Counted from the first letter of the stretch, positions 1 to 7,928 are shown. The stretch is 8,806 nt of DNA from Deltaproteobacteria bacterium UBA2385 (GCA_002343455.1 DDSR01000065.1:1-8806), one strand, 5' to 3'. The notes: generated by a model from the letters alone, not told the origin. Numbers and translations are program-made.

Positions 1-25
1 CCCACCCCGCCCACTCCCGCACCCT

Positions 26-63
26 CCGAGCGCTCTCCCCCTCGGAAGCAGGATACCCATCCT
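26..63. other. Two small inverted repeats in the leader
   Basis: CCGAG at 26-30 pairs with CTCGG at 41-45 (10-base loop). AGGAT at 50-54 pairs with ATCCT at 59-63 (4-base loop). Both stems are only 5 bp and neither is followed by a T-run, so neither is a convincing terminator. They could be the tail of an upstream transcription unit or chance pairing in C-rich sequence. No gene or clear sigma-70 promoter is visible in the first 108 bases. Confidence 0.2.
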
Positions 64-108
64 CTCGCCCCAACCTGACCGACCTGGTCCTCGTCTTCCT
101 GTACACAT

Positions 109-112
109 AGGA
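109..112 (+). promoter_or_regulatory. Weak Shine-Dalgarno of the toxin gene
   Basis: AGGA lies 8 bases before the GTG at 121. It supports that start codon, which also sits well upstream of the first recognisable domain (SpvB from about residue 57). The match to the anti-Shine-Dalgarno is short, so support is moderate. Confidence 0.45.
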
Positions 113-120
113 TCCCCGCG

Positions 121-3100
121 GTGAACGACCCGAAGCGTCCCTCGCGCCCGTCTGCTGGAGCGGCCTCCTCGCCGGGTCGTCCGGCGGCGGTGAGCCGTCC
201 GTCGGCGGTGCCAGGGCGGGTGGACGCGCCGGGGAAGACCAAGGACCTCCTGCAGGCGGCACCCCGCATTGAGGCTCCGAAGGGCGGTGGCGCCATCCAC
301 GGCATCGACGAGACCTTCCAGGCCAACCCCGTGACGGGCTCGGCATCGCTGGAGGTGCCGCTCCCCTTCCCGCCCGGTCGCGGCGGCCTGACCCCGGCGC
401 TGTCGCTGTCCTACGACTCCGGGGCCGGCAACGGCGTCTTCGGCCTCGGCTGGTCGCTGTCCCTCCCGGCGATCCGCCGCAAGACCGACAAAGAGCTCCC
501 GCGCTACCGCGACGCCATCCCCAGCGACACCTTCGTGCTTGCGGGCTTCGAAGACCTGGTCCCCGTGGGCACACCGAGCGTCATCGTCGAGACCTCCGTC
601 ACGTTCAGCGTGCAGCGCTACCAGCCGCGCATCGAGGGCGGCTTCGCGCTGCTCCAGCGCTGGACGAACGGGTCGACCGGCGCGGTCCATTGGCGCACCC
701 GCAGCGCGCAAAACGTCTTGCGTCGATACGGCTCGACCGCGGCGTCACAGACCAAGGACCCGTCCGACGCTTCGCGGACCTTCTGCTGGTACCTCGACCA
801 GGAAGAGGACGAGCTTGGCAACGTGATCCGCTACGTCTACGACGTCGCCTCGGGAGCGTCGCCGACGGCCGGCCTCGCCGAGACCGGCCGCGTCTCGACC
901 TTCACGTACCTCAAGCGCGTGCAGTACGGGAACAAGGCCCCCGGCACCATGGGGGACGGCTGGAGCTTCGAGGTCGTCTTCGACTATGGCGAGCACGACG
1001 ACGACGCGCTTGAGCCGCACCTCGATCCGGCGGTCCGCACCGACCCCTTTTCGAGCCACAAGTCCGGCTTCGACATCCGGTGCTTTCGGCTCTGCCAGCG
1101 AGTGCTCGTGTTCCACCGACTGGCCACCGACCTCACCGACGGGACAGACGCCGCCGCCTCGTTGGTCAAGAGCCTGGACTTCACCTATGCGCCGAGCGCG
1201 GTCGCGACGACGCTGCAGTCCGTCACGCTCAGGGGCTACGCCGCGGACGGCTCGCCCACCTCGATGCCCTCGCTGGACTTCACCTACGTCGCGGCAAGCC
1301 CTGCCAGCGGACCCGAGTTCCTGACGGGGATCGAGGATCTCCCCGTCGGTGTGGATTTCTCCCGGGCGCAGTGGGTCGATCTGGACGGCGAGGGGCTCCA
1401 GGGGCTGTTGACCGAGGACGGGGCGGGCTGGTGGTTCAAGCGGAACGAAGGGTCTGGACGGCTCGGCACCTGGCGACGGCTGCCGACCCGTCCAGGCCCG
1501 GCGTTGGCCGCCACACAGCTCGCCGACCTCGACGGAGACGGGCGCCTTGAGGTGGTTCAGCGCGCACCGCCCCAGGCGGGGAGTTGGGCGCGGACGGCCG
1601 ATGGGGGCTGGGACCGGTTTCGGCGCTTCGATCGGATCCCCTTCGTACCGGAGACGTGGGCGACCTCCCGGTCCATCGATGTCGATGGCGACGGTCGCGC
1701 CGATCTGCTCGTCGCGGACGCCCAGGGACTCCTGGTGTTCCGCTCGGACGGCGTCCGCGGCTGGAAGGCGCCCGAGCGCGTGCGGAGGGCGGCCAACGAA
1801 GCCGAAGGGCCGGTGCTCCTCTTCGCGAATGCGACGGAGTCCCTGTTCCTGGCCGACATGGACGGGGACGGGCTGGTCGACCTCGTCCGCGTTCGCCATG
1901 CCAGCGTCTGCTACTGGCCCAACGTCGGCTACGGCCGGTTCGGCGCGCGGGTCCAGATGGCGAACGCGCCCTTCCTCGACCGGGTTGACCGCTTCGATGC
2001 CCGGCGCGTGCGCCTGGCCGACATCGACGGGGCCGGACCGGCCGACCTCATCTACGTCGGCCCCGATCGCGTCCGGTGGTGGTCCAACGAGTCCGGCAAC
2101 GGCTTTTCGACCTCGGCGACCGTGCCGAACCTCCCCGGGGTAGCCGATCCGATCACGGTGACCGTGGCCGACCTGCGCGGGGACGGCACGGCCTGCCTTG
2201 TCTGGGCCTCGCCGCTGGGGCGGGACCGGTACACCCCCATTCGGTACATCCGGCTGATGTCGGCGGGAAAGCCGTATCTGCTCGCGACCGTGACCACCAA
2301 CCTCGGCCGGACCACCACGCTTCAGTACACGCCGTCGACGAGCTTCTACCTCGCCGACCGACGCGCCGGCCGGCCCTGGGCCACCCGCCTTCCGTTCCCG
2401 GTCCAGTGCCTCGCGCAGGTGACGAACGCGGACGCGGTCACGGGGCTTGTGACCGTGACCAGCTACGCTTACCACCACGGCTACTTCGACGGGGTGGAGC
2501 GCGAGTTCCGTGGGTTCGGCAAGGTCGAGCAGTGGGACGCCGAGAGCTTTCCCCAGGACGAGGGCACCACCCACCTGCCGCCCGTTCGCACCGTCACGTG
2601 GTTCCACACCGGCGCCTGGGAGGCGGAGGCCCGACTCCTCGCCACCTTCGCCAGCGAGTACTACTCGGGCGACCCCGACGCCTTCGCTCCCGCCGAGACG
2701 AGCTTCGACATCACCATCGCGCTGGCCGGAGGCGGGACCATGCTGCGCGAGGCGCATCGGGCCCTGAAGGGCAAGCCGCTGCGCCAGGAGATCTACGCCG
2801 AGGACGGGCTCGGCCCCACCTCCAGCACCCCCTACAGCGTCACCATGTCGGCCTGGGCCGTCCGCACGGTGCGGATGCGCAGCGGAGACACGCCCGGCGT
2901 CTTCCTCGTCACCCCCAGCGAGACCCTGAGCTATCACTACGAGCGCAACCCGGACGACCCGCGTGTCGAGCAGCAGCTCACCTTGGCGGTCGACAGCTTC
3001 GGCGTGATCACCCGCGCCGCCACCGTTCATTATCCCCGGCGAACCCCGAGTGTGGGAACGCTTGACGCCCAGCAAGCGCGGGGAGAATGCCGGATCACCC

Positions 3101-6100
3101 GCACCGAGGTGATCCACGACACCGCCGGCACCTCGCAGTGGCACGTCGGGCTCCCGTACCGATCGCGCACCTGGAAGCTGCAGCCCGAAGCGAGCGAAGA
3201 CCCGTCGACCTTCTACGCGGACAAGGTGACCGCCGCCGACATCGCCCCGCTCATCGCGCTGCCCGTGGTCACCGGCAGCGGCTCGGCGACGACCCCGGTG
3301 CTCGCCTGGGACGAGGCCGAGCCCACAGACAGCGCCTGGCTCAAGAAGCTCAGCGACACCGTCACCACCTACGACGACGACGGGACCGAGCTGACTGCGG
3401 GGACCGTCGGGGTGCGGGCGCTTGTGCACCAGAGGGTCCAGCTCGCCTTCACCGAGGACCAGGCCGCCGACCTGCTGGGCCGGGTGGGCGCCCCCGCAGA
3501 CCTGGAGGCGGCTGGCTACATCGAGCTGACCGCCACGCCGTTCTTGTCGCTCACCGATGTGGCGGGCACCTGGGCCCGCTCGGGCACCCAGGAGCGTGAC
3601 GCGGCCCACTTCTACGTGACCACCGCGCTGACCGACCCCTTCGGCAACGAGACCACCGTTGCCTGGCACAGCTCGTACCTCTTCCCGGAGAGCGTCACCG
3701 ACGCGCTCGGCAACGTCGTCACCGGAACCTGGGACCTGCGGGTGCTGTCTCCCTCGGAGGTGACCGACCCCAACGGAGACCAGACCCGGCTCGCCTACGA
3801 CGCGCTCGGCCGCGTGACGGCGATGGCGGTCGTCGGCAACGCCTCCGAGGGCGACACGCTCTCCTCGCCCACCGCCGAGTTCGAGTACGACACCAGCAGC
3901 GTTCCCGCCTGGGCCTGGGGCCGCGTGCGCGAGACCCACGGGGTCGCCGTCGGCAGCACCCGCTGGATCGAAACCACTGAGTACAGCGACGGGGCCGGGT
4001 CCGTCGTCATGACGAAGGCCACCGCCGCACCGGACGGGGCCACAGCGCGGTGGATCGGAAGCGGCCTGGTCGTGCTGAATAACAAGGGCCTGCCCATCAA
4101 GCAGTACGAGCCCTTCTACTCCACCACCGACGCCTTCGAAGCCGAGGAAGGCTTCTCGGGCGTGACGCCGCTGATCACCTACGACCCCCTCGGCCGCGCC
4201 ATCCGCGTCGACATGCCCAACGGCACGCTGCGCCGCATCGAGTTCTCGCCGTGGGAGCAGACCACCTGGGACGAGAACGACACGGTCACCGAGAGCGAGT
4301 GGTATGACGAGCGCATCGGCCAGAGCCCGGCCCACGAGGAAGAGGACCTGGCGCTGGACGCGGCGGAGCACGCCGACACGCCAACCACGGTGCGCCTGGA
4401 TGTACTGGGGCGGCCCTTCCAGACCATCGAGCGCCTGGACGAGAGCACCGAGCTGCTGACCACGCTGACCCTGGACGCCGTGGGCAACCCCTTGGTGGTC
4501 ACCGACCCCCGCGAGGTCGAGATCCAGACCCAGTCCTTCGACATGCTCGGCCGCCCCATCACCACCGAGTCCCCTGACGGCGGCGACGTCACCGCTCTCC
4601 TCGATGTCGCAGGCCAGCCCCTCTTCCTCTGGAAGTCCGGCGACCTGGGCATCGAGACCGAGGTCGACGCGCTGCGCCGCAAAGTCCGCACCTGGCAGTG
4701 GGACACCGACGCCGAAACCCGGGTGCTGCGCGAGCGCACCGTCTTCGGCGAGGGGCTCGACGACTCGGGCACGTACGACCCCAAGGACGACCACCTCCGC
4801 GGGCGGCTGTACCGGATCTACGACACCGCGGGTATGGTGGAACTCAGCTACGACTTCAAGGGCAACGTGCTGACCACCACCCGCCGATTCTTCGACGACG
4901 ATGAAGAGGATATCAACTGGCAGTCCTTCGATCCGGTCGCGTACCCGTTCGTCGGGGACGACAAGGACTCGGTGGCCGAGCTGCACAACGGCGACGGGGG
5001 CAGCAACCCCGGCGCCGCGAGCCTGCTGGAGAGCGAGGAGTTCACCGTCTCTGCGACCTTCGACGCCATGAACCGCGTCGTCACGCGCACCACCCCCGAC
5101 GGGGCGGTGACTGCGCACGAATACGACGACGGCGGGCGCCTCAACCTCGTCGAGGTCGACAGCGACACCATCGTCGCCGACATCCAGCACAACGCTCGCG
5201 GCCAGCGAACCTTCATCTCGTACGGCAACGGGGTCACCACCACGAGCGCCTACGAGCCCTTGACCTTCCGCCTGCACACCCTGGTCAGCAGCGGGGGCCG
5301 GCAGTCGCTGGAGTACCGCTACGACCCGGTCGGCAACATCCTGGGCATCGACAACAACGCCGACGACACGCTGTACTTCGACAACGCCGCGGTCGAGCCC
5401 CACCAGAGCTTTCAGTACGACGCGCTGTACCGCCTGACGAACGCCTGGGGCCGCGAGAAGTCCGCCCGCGGCCGCGCCGACTGGGTCGAGCCCGCCTTCG
5501 GGCCTGTGCCCGACACCAGCGAGACCATGCAGGGGTATGAGCAACGGTATAGCTACGACGTCGCCGGCAACATCACCGAGATGCGGCACCTGCTCGGGAG
5601 CACGACCGACTGGGTTCGGACCTACACCTACCCCACCACCAGCAACCGGCTCTCAACCACGACCGAGGCCGCCGGCATCGTCAGCTACCAGCACGACGTG
5701 CGGGGCAACATCGTCTTCTGGCCGCACCTCTACAACGGCTCCGGCTCACCGCCCAACGTCGAGGTCGATTTCCGCGACCAGATGCGGAAGGCGCAGCTCG
5801 ACAGCAGCAACTACGCCGTCTACCACTACGACCACAGCGGCCAACGGGCGCGCAAGGTCGTCAAGAGGGGCGCCAACGTCGAGGAGCGCCGTTACGTCGC
5901 CGGCTGGGAGGTCTGGCGGAAGGTCGTGTCGGGAACCCTCGACGAGGAGCGTACCACCCTGCACGTCATGGACGACGAGCGGCGGGTAGCGATGAGCGAG
6001 ACGAAGACCGTGGCCGGCGGCTCGGCGGTGGGCACTACCGTCCCGCGGGTGCGGTACCAGCTCGACAACCACCTCGGGACTTCGGTGCTGGAGCTCGACG

Positions 6101-7218
6101 AGAGCGGGGGGATCATCAGCTATGAGGAGTACCACCCGTATGGGACCTGCGCGTGGTGGGCGGGAGACTCGGCGACCGTGTCGCAGCGGAGGTACCGCTA
6201 CACGGGGATGGAGCGGGATGACGAGACGGGGTTGCAGGTCCACGGGGTGCGGTACTACGCGCCTTGGCTGGGGCGGTGGGGGAGTGCGGATCCAATCGGG
6301 TTGGGGGATGGGGCGAATCGGTTTGCATACTGCGGGAACCACCCAATAGACCGCACAGACCCGGCAGGCCTTCAGGGCACGCCCGAGTACGAGGACCTTG
6401 GCGATGCTTGTTTGCCTCTCAACGAAGATCAGGAACATGGGACAGAGGAATACCTGTATTCCGACACCGACTCCGAGTTGACACTCCCGGAGCCTCCGGG
6501 ATACAATCCAGAGCTTGTTGGTGAGCGTCTCGTGCTGAGCTCGCCTACCGACAAAGACCTCGCGAACTTTCTCGGAGATCTTAGCCGAGGTCTACCGGAG
6601 GACTCCGGGGACTTGGCTGCTCCTGCAAGCTTGGTCTCTCTGAGTGAACAGCTACACTTTTTCACTCGACGGGATGCACTTGAATACGGAGGGCTCGTTT
6701 ATCTGACTGAGAGTGGTGAGACGGGTTTTGTGTTCGCAGGAGCTGGAGGCGCCAAGACGATGGGGGAGCTTATCGACTTCGCGTGGCAGTCCCTTCCCGC
6801 TGACACGATGGCGGTGGCCGGACTTCACACCCACCCAACCAGCGGCCGGCCAAGCGGAAATGATATCCTCAACCTCCTTGGCGGTACCGAGCACGAGGCA
6901 CACAGAGGTCGCATGTTGGATGCCCAGATTGTGATAAAACCCCCAAGGAAGGGTGAGGGCATTGCTAACAAACCTGGGATGGTGCTTCTGGGTTTTAGCA
7001 AAGGAGTCGAGCGCACAAGCTCCTTGGCGGAGCAGTTTCTTGTCGACAACGGATCACCGCTATTCTATCGGCAACGCTCTCCCGGCGCAGTGCCCTATAA
7101 ACTGTACGGGTATGACGATGATGTCGCACTGCATAGCCTCGCACAGTCAGGCGCGCCTATCGGAATGCAAGTGTACGTCTTTGCTGGATCCGCTGGGTTT
7201 CTGAGGAACCGACCGTGA
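121..7218 (+). CDS. Single-chain TcB-TcC-like SpvB/RHS toxin with JAMM-type C-terminal tip
   Basis: A 2365-residue polymorphic toxin starting with GTG. Residues 1-54 are Pro/Ser/Arg-rich with no signal peptide. Residues about 57-395 are a SpvB domain (NPVTGSASLEVPLP, LSLSYDSGAGNGVFGLGW). FG-GAP/VCBS calcium-type loops follow at 469 (DLDGDG), 520 (DVDGDG), 579 (DMDGDG), 634 (DIDGAG) and 684 (DLRGDG). TcdB middle-N covers about 675-810 (FYLADRRAG, EREFRGFGKVEQWD) and middle-C about 820-975 (ALKGKPLRQEIYAEDG). YD/RHS repeats run from about 1220 to 1910, with YD at 1226, 1354, 1577, 1668, 1734, 1766, 1812 and 1903. The TccC-type signature YQLDNHLGTSVLELDE is at about 1979, and the core ends at DPAGL (2080-2084). 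The tip is 2085-2365. Length and domain order equal TcB plus TcC in one chain. By family knowledge the shell encloses and autoproteolytically frees the tip; delivery and target are inferred. No TcA gene is in view. The stop overlaps the next gene. Confidence 0.93.
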   Translation: MNDPKRPSRPSAGAASSPGRPAAVSRPSAVPGRVDAPGKTKDLLQAAPRIEAPKGGGAIHGIDETFQANPVTGSASLEVPLPFPPGRGGLTPALSLSYDSGAGNGVFGLGWSLSLPAIRRKTDKELPRYRDAIPSDTFVLAGFEDLVPVGTPSVIVETSVTFSVQRYQPRIEGGFALLQRWTNGSTGAVHWRTRSAQNVLRRYGSTAASQTKDPSDASRTFCWYLDQEEDELGNVIRYVYDVASGASPTAGLAETGRVSTFTYLKRVQYGNKAPGTMGDGWSFEVVFDYGEHDDDALEPHLDPAVRTDPFSSHKSGFDIRCFRLCQRVLVFHRLATDLTDGTDAAASLVKSLDFTYAPSAVATTLQSVTLRGYAADGSPTSMPSLDFTYVAASPASGPEFLTGIEDLPVGVDFSRAQWVDLDGEGLQGLLTEDGAGWWFKRNEGSGRLGTWRRLPTRPGPALAATQLADLDGDGRLEVVQRAPPQAGSWARTADGGWDRFRRFDRIPFVPETWATSRSIDVDGDGRADLLVADAQGLLVFRSDGVRGWKAPERVRRAANEAEGPVLLFANATESLFLADMDGDGLVDLVRVRHASVCYWPNVGYGRFGARVQMANAPFLDRVDRFDARRVRLADIDGAGPADLIYVGPDRVRWWSNESGNGFSTSATVPNLPGVADPITVTVADLRGDGTACLVWASPLGRDRYTPIRYIRLMSAGKPYLLATVTTNLGRTTTLQYTPSTSFYLADRRAGRPWATRLPFPVQCLAQVTNADAVTGLVTVTSYAYHHGYFDGVEREFRGFGKVEQWDAESFPQDEGTTHLPPVRTVTWFHTGAWEAEARLLATFASEYYSGDPDAFAPAETSFDITIALAGGGTMLREAHRALKGKPLRQEIYAEDGLGPTSSTPYSVTMSAWAVRTVRMRSGDTPGVFLVTPSETLSYHYERNPDDPRVEQQLTLAVDSFGVITRAATVHYPRRTPSVGTLDAQQARGECRITRTEVIHDTAGTSQWHVGLPYRSRTWKLQPEASEDPSTFYADKVTAADIAPLIALPVVTGSGSATTPVLAWDEAEPTDSAWLKKLSDTVTTYDDDGTELTAGTVGVRALVHQRVQLAFTEDQAADLLGRVGAPADLEAAGYIELTATPFLSLTDVAGTWARSGTQERDAAHFYVTTALTDPFGNETTVAWHSSYLFPESVTDALGNVVTGTWDLRVLSPSEVTDPNGDQTRLAYDALGRVTAMAVVGNASEGDTLSSPTAEFEYDTSSVPAWAWGRVRETHGVAVGSTRWIETTEYSDGAGSVVMTKATAAPDGATARWIGSGLVVLNNKGLPIKQYEPFYSTTDAFEAEEGFSGVTPLITYDPLGRAIRVDMPNGTLRRIEFSPWEQTTWDENDTVTESEWYDERIGQSPAHEEEDLALDAAEHADTPTTVRLDVLGRPFQTIERLDESTELLTTLTLDAVGNPLVVTDPREVEIQTQSFDMLGRPITTESPDGGDVTALLDVAGQPLFLWKSGDLGIETEVDALRRKVRTWQWDTDAETRVLRERTVFGEGLDDSGTYDPKDDHLRGRLYRIYDTAGMVELSYDFKGNVLTTTRRFFDDDEEDINWQSFDPVAYPFVGDDKDSVAELHNGDGGSNPGAASLLESEEFTVSATFDAMNRVVTRTTPDGAVTAHEYDDGGRLNLVEVDSDTIVADIQHNARGQRTFISYGNGVTTTSAYEPLTFRLHTLVSSGGRQSLEYRYDPVGNILGIDNNADDTLYFDNAAVEPHQSFQYDALYRLTNAWGREKSARGRADWVEPAFGPVPDTSETMQGYEQRYSYDVAGNITEMRHLLGSTTDWVRTYTYPTTSNRLSTTTEAAGIVSYQHDVRGNIVFWPHLYNGSGSPPNVEVDFRDQMRKAQLDSSNYAVYHYDHSGQRARKVVKRGANVEERRYVAGWEVWRKVVSGTLDEERTTLHVMDDERRVAMSETKTVAGGSAVGTTVPRVRYQLDNHLGTSVLELDESGGIISYEEYHPYGTCAWWAGDSATVSQRRYRYTGMERDDETGLQVHGVRYYAPWLGRWGSADPIGLGDGANRFAYCGNHPIDRTDPAGLQGTPEYEDLGDACLPLNEDQEHGTEEYLYSDTDSELTLPEPPGYNPELVGERLVLSSPTDKDLANFLGDLSRGLPEDSGDLAAPASLVSLSEQLHFFTRRDALEYGGLVYLTESGETGFVFAGAGGAKTMGELIDFAWQSLPADTMAVAGLHTHPTSGRPSGNDILNLLGGTEHEAHRGRMLDAQIVIKPPRKGEGIANKPGMVLLGFSKGVERTSSLAEQFLVDNGSPLFYRQRSPGAVPYKLYGYDDDVALHSLAQSGAPIGMQVYVFAGSAGFLRNRP
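6058..6372 (+). other. RHS-associated core with predicted autoproteolysis site
   Basis: This stretch encodes residues about 1980-2084, the most conserved part of RHS/TcC proteins. Visible landmarks are DNHLGTSVLELDE, YEEYHPYG, RYRYTGMERDDETGL, RYYAPWLGRW, then DPIG at 2057-2060 and DPAG at 2080-2083 with 19 residues between them. The PxxxxDPxGL boundary motif is complete (P2075, D2080-P2081, G2083-L2084). In Tc and RHS proteins of known structure these aspartates support self-cleavage just after this motif, which would release a 281-residue tip from Q2085. Cleavage here is inferred from the intact motif. The codon use differs from both sides, with glycine written almost only as GGG. Confidence 0.85.
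6373..7215 (+). other. Variable toxin tip, JAMM/MPN (DUF4329-like) metallopeptidase candidate
   Basis: Residues 2085-2365 of the toxin. The first 90 or so are acidic and proline-containing, probably a linker. From about 2181, FTRRDALEYGGLVY has the look of the glutamate strand of JAB/JAMM domains (E2188). It is followed by AGLHTHPTSGRPSGNDI, giving H2236, H2238, S2245 and D2248, the zinc-ligand pattern ExnHxH...SxxD. The spacing from the second His to Asp is 9 residues, one fewer than the 10 of Rpn11 or RadC. JAB-like domains are known as tips of polymorphic toxins, where they are proposed to act as isopeptidases or proteases. The C-terminal 100 residues (after about 2260) are unrecognised and may finish the fold or form a second lobe. 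The family is likely; substrate and activity are unknown. Confidence 0.7.
7203..7208 (+). promoter_or_regulatory. Shine-Dalgarno inside the end of the toxin gene
   Basis: GAGGAA lies 6 bases before the GTG at 7215 and within the last codons of the toxin gene. It supports translational coupling. In that frame an in-frame TAG at 7134-7136 and no ATG, GTG or TTG between it and 7215 make 7215 the first usable start. Confidence 0.7.
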
Positions 7219-7928
7219 GCGTCCTCGCCATGTGGTTGCTGGCTTGCACGTCCGATAGGGCCGTTCTGGAGGAGACCATATGGTTCGCGACGGTAGAGGC
7301 GACGGCGGCACGGTCCGAGCTGCACCTGCCCTCCGCCTCTTGGCCAACTACCCAAGCCCTGCGTGTGAACTGCGAAGATAGCGATCCTAAGAGTCCACCA
7401 GCCTGCCGCTTGAACAACATGTACAAGTGCGCCCGCAACGACATGAAGGGTGCATACATGGGGGCGAAAAATTTCGGCTACGTGCCGCGGTGGGCCTGGA
7501 CCGACGAAACGGGGGGAACTTCAAGCCGTTGCGCCGGAACGGCAGCGGACGCCAATGCCCCCAACGTCCGGGAGCTTGTGCTAGCTCGGATGTCCGCTTC
7601 GGAAGTCACGCTTCACGCTCGGGTTGAGGTGGGGGGGCGCACGGCCGAGTGCGTGACACACTGGGGCAGCGCTCGCGTGCCGGATCGGCTGGTGAACCCG
7701 GGGTTGGACCTAGCCCTTGCCTGCGCCACGAGGCAGCTTCTGGAGTTGGAGCCAGCAAGGGAGCGCTTTGAAGATTTGGTCAGTTCTCTGTGGACCTCCA
7801 CCCGGCTCGCTGGCATGGAGTACGAGTACAAGTATGGCGAGATTTTCGATTTGCACGAGCTCTATCCGATACTGAAAGATGAGCTTGAGCTCCACCACTG
7901 GTGGACGGTCGAGGAGCAAAGTAGGTAA
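7215..7928 (+). CDS. Candidate immunity/partner protein coupled to the toxin, possibly a lipoprotein
   Basis: A 237-residue protein with GTG start, overlapping the toxin stop by four bases (GTGA), so it is almost certainly co-translated with the tip. No family is recognised. The N-terminus MSVLAMWLLACTS is hydrophobic and contains a lipobox-like LLAC with C11. The segment is short and lacks the usual positive n-region, so lipoprotein export is only possible. Six further cysteines (53, 64, 72, 106, 146, 170) are an even number and would suit disulfides in an oxidising compartment. A Trp/Tyr-rich stretch is near 83-96. The C-terminus is acidic and aromatic (MEYEYKYGEIFDLHELYP, HHWW). Position directly behind an RHS tip is the classic place for a cognate immunity protein. 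Alternatives are a chaperone, an accessory secreted factor or a downstream cargo. Coding is supported by the overlap, the Shine-Dalgarno and a long open frame; the role is inferred from position. Confidence 0.75.
   Translation: MSVLAMWLLACTSDRAVLEETIWFATVEATAARSELHLPSASWPTTQALRVNCEDSDPKSPPACRLNNMYKCARNDMKGAYMGAKNFGYVPRWAWTDETGGTSSRCAGTAADANAPNVRELVLARMSASEVTLHARVEVGGRTAECVTHWGSARVPDRLVNPGLDLALACATRQLLELEPARERFEDLVSSLWTSTRLAGMEYEYKYGEIFDLHELYPILKDELELHHWWTVEEQSR

Noticed and set aside
1513..2200. VCBS/FG-GAP loops as tandem DNA repeats
   Set aside because: Only the DxDGDG protein motif recurs; spacing and nucleotide sequence differ, so these are domain repeats and not a DNA repeat array.
2076..3065. 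329-codon plus-strand frame inside the toxin gene
   Set aside because: An out-of-frame product of GC-rich codons, rich in Arg, Pro and His. The sense frame here encodes clear TcdB middle-region motifs.
745..5589. 1614-codon open frame on the minus strand
   Set aside because: It is in exact codon register with the toxin gene and is open only because the sense strand lacks TTA, CTA and TCA codons. Its translation is low-complexity Val/Gly/Ala/Arg-rich with no recognisable domain.
7134..7230. Partner gene as a frameshifted continuation of the toxin tip
   Set aside because: The frame has its own Shine-Dalgarno and GTG start, the toxin stop is in a normal four-base overlap, and the segment upstream in that frame is closed by TAG at 7134 within coding toxin sequence.
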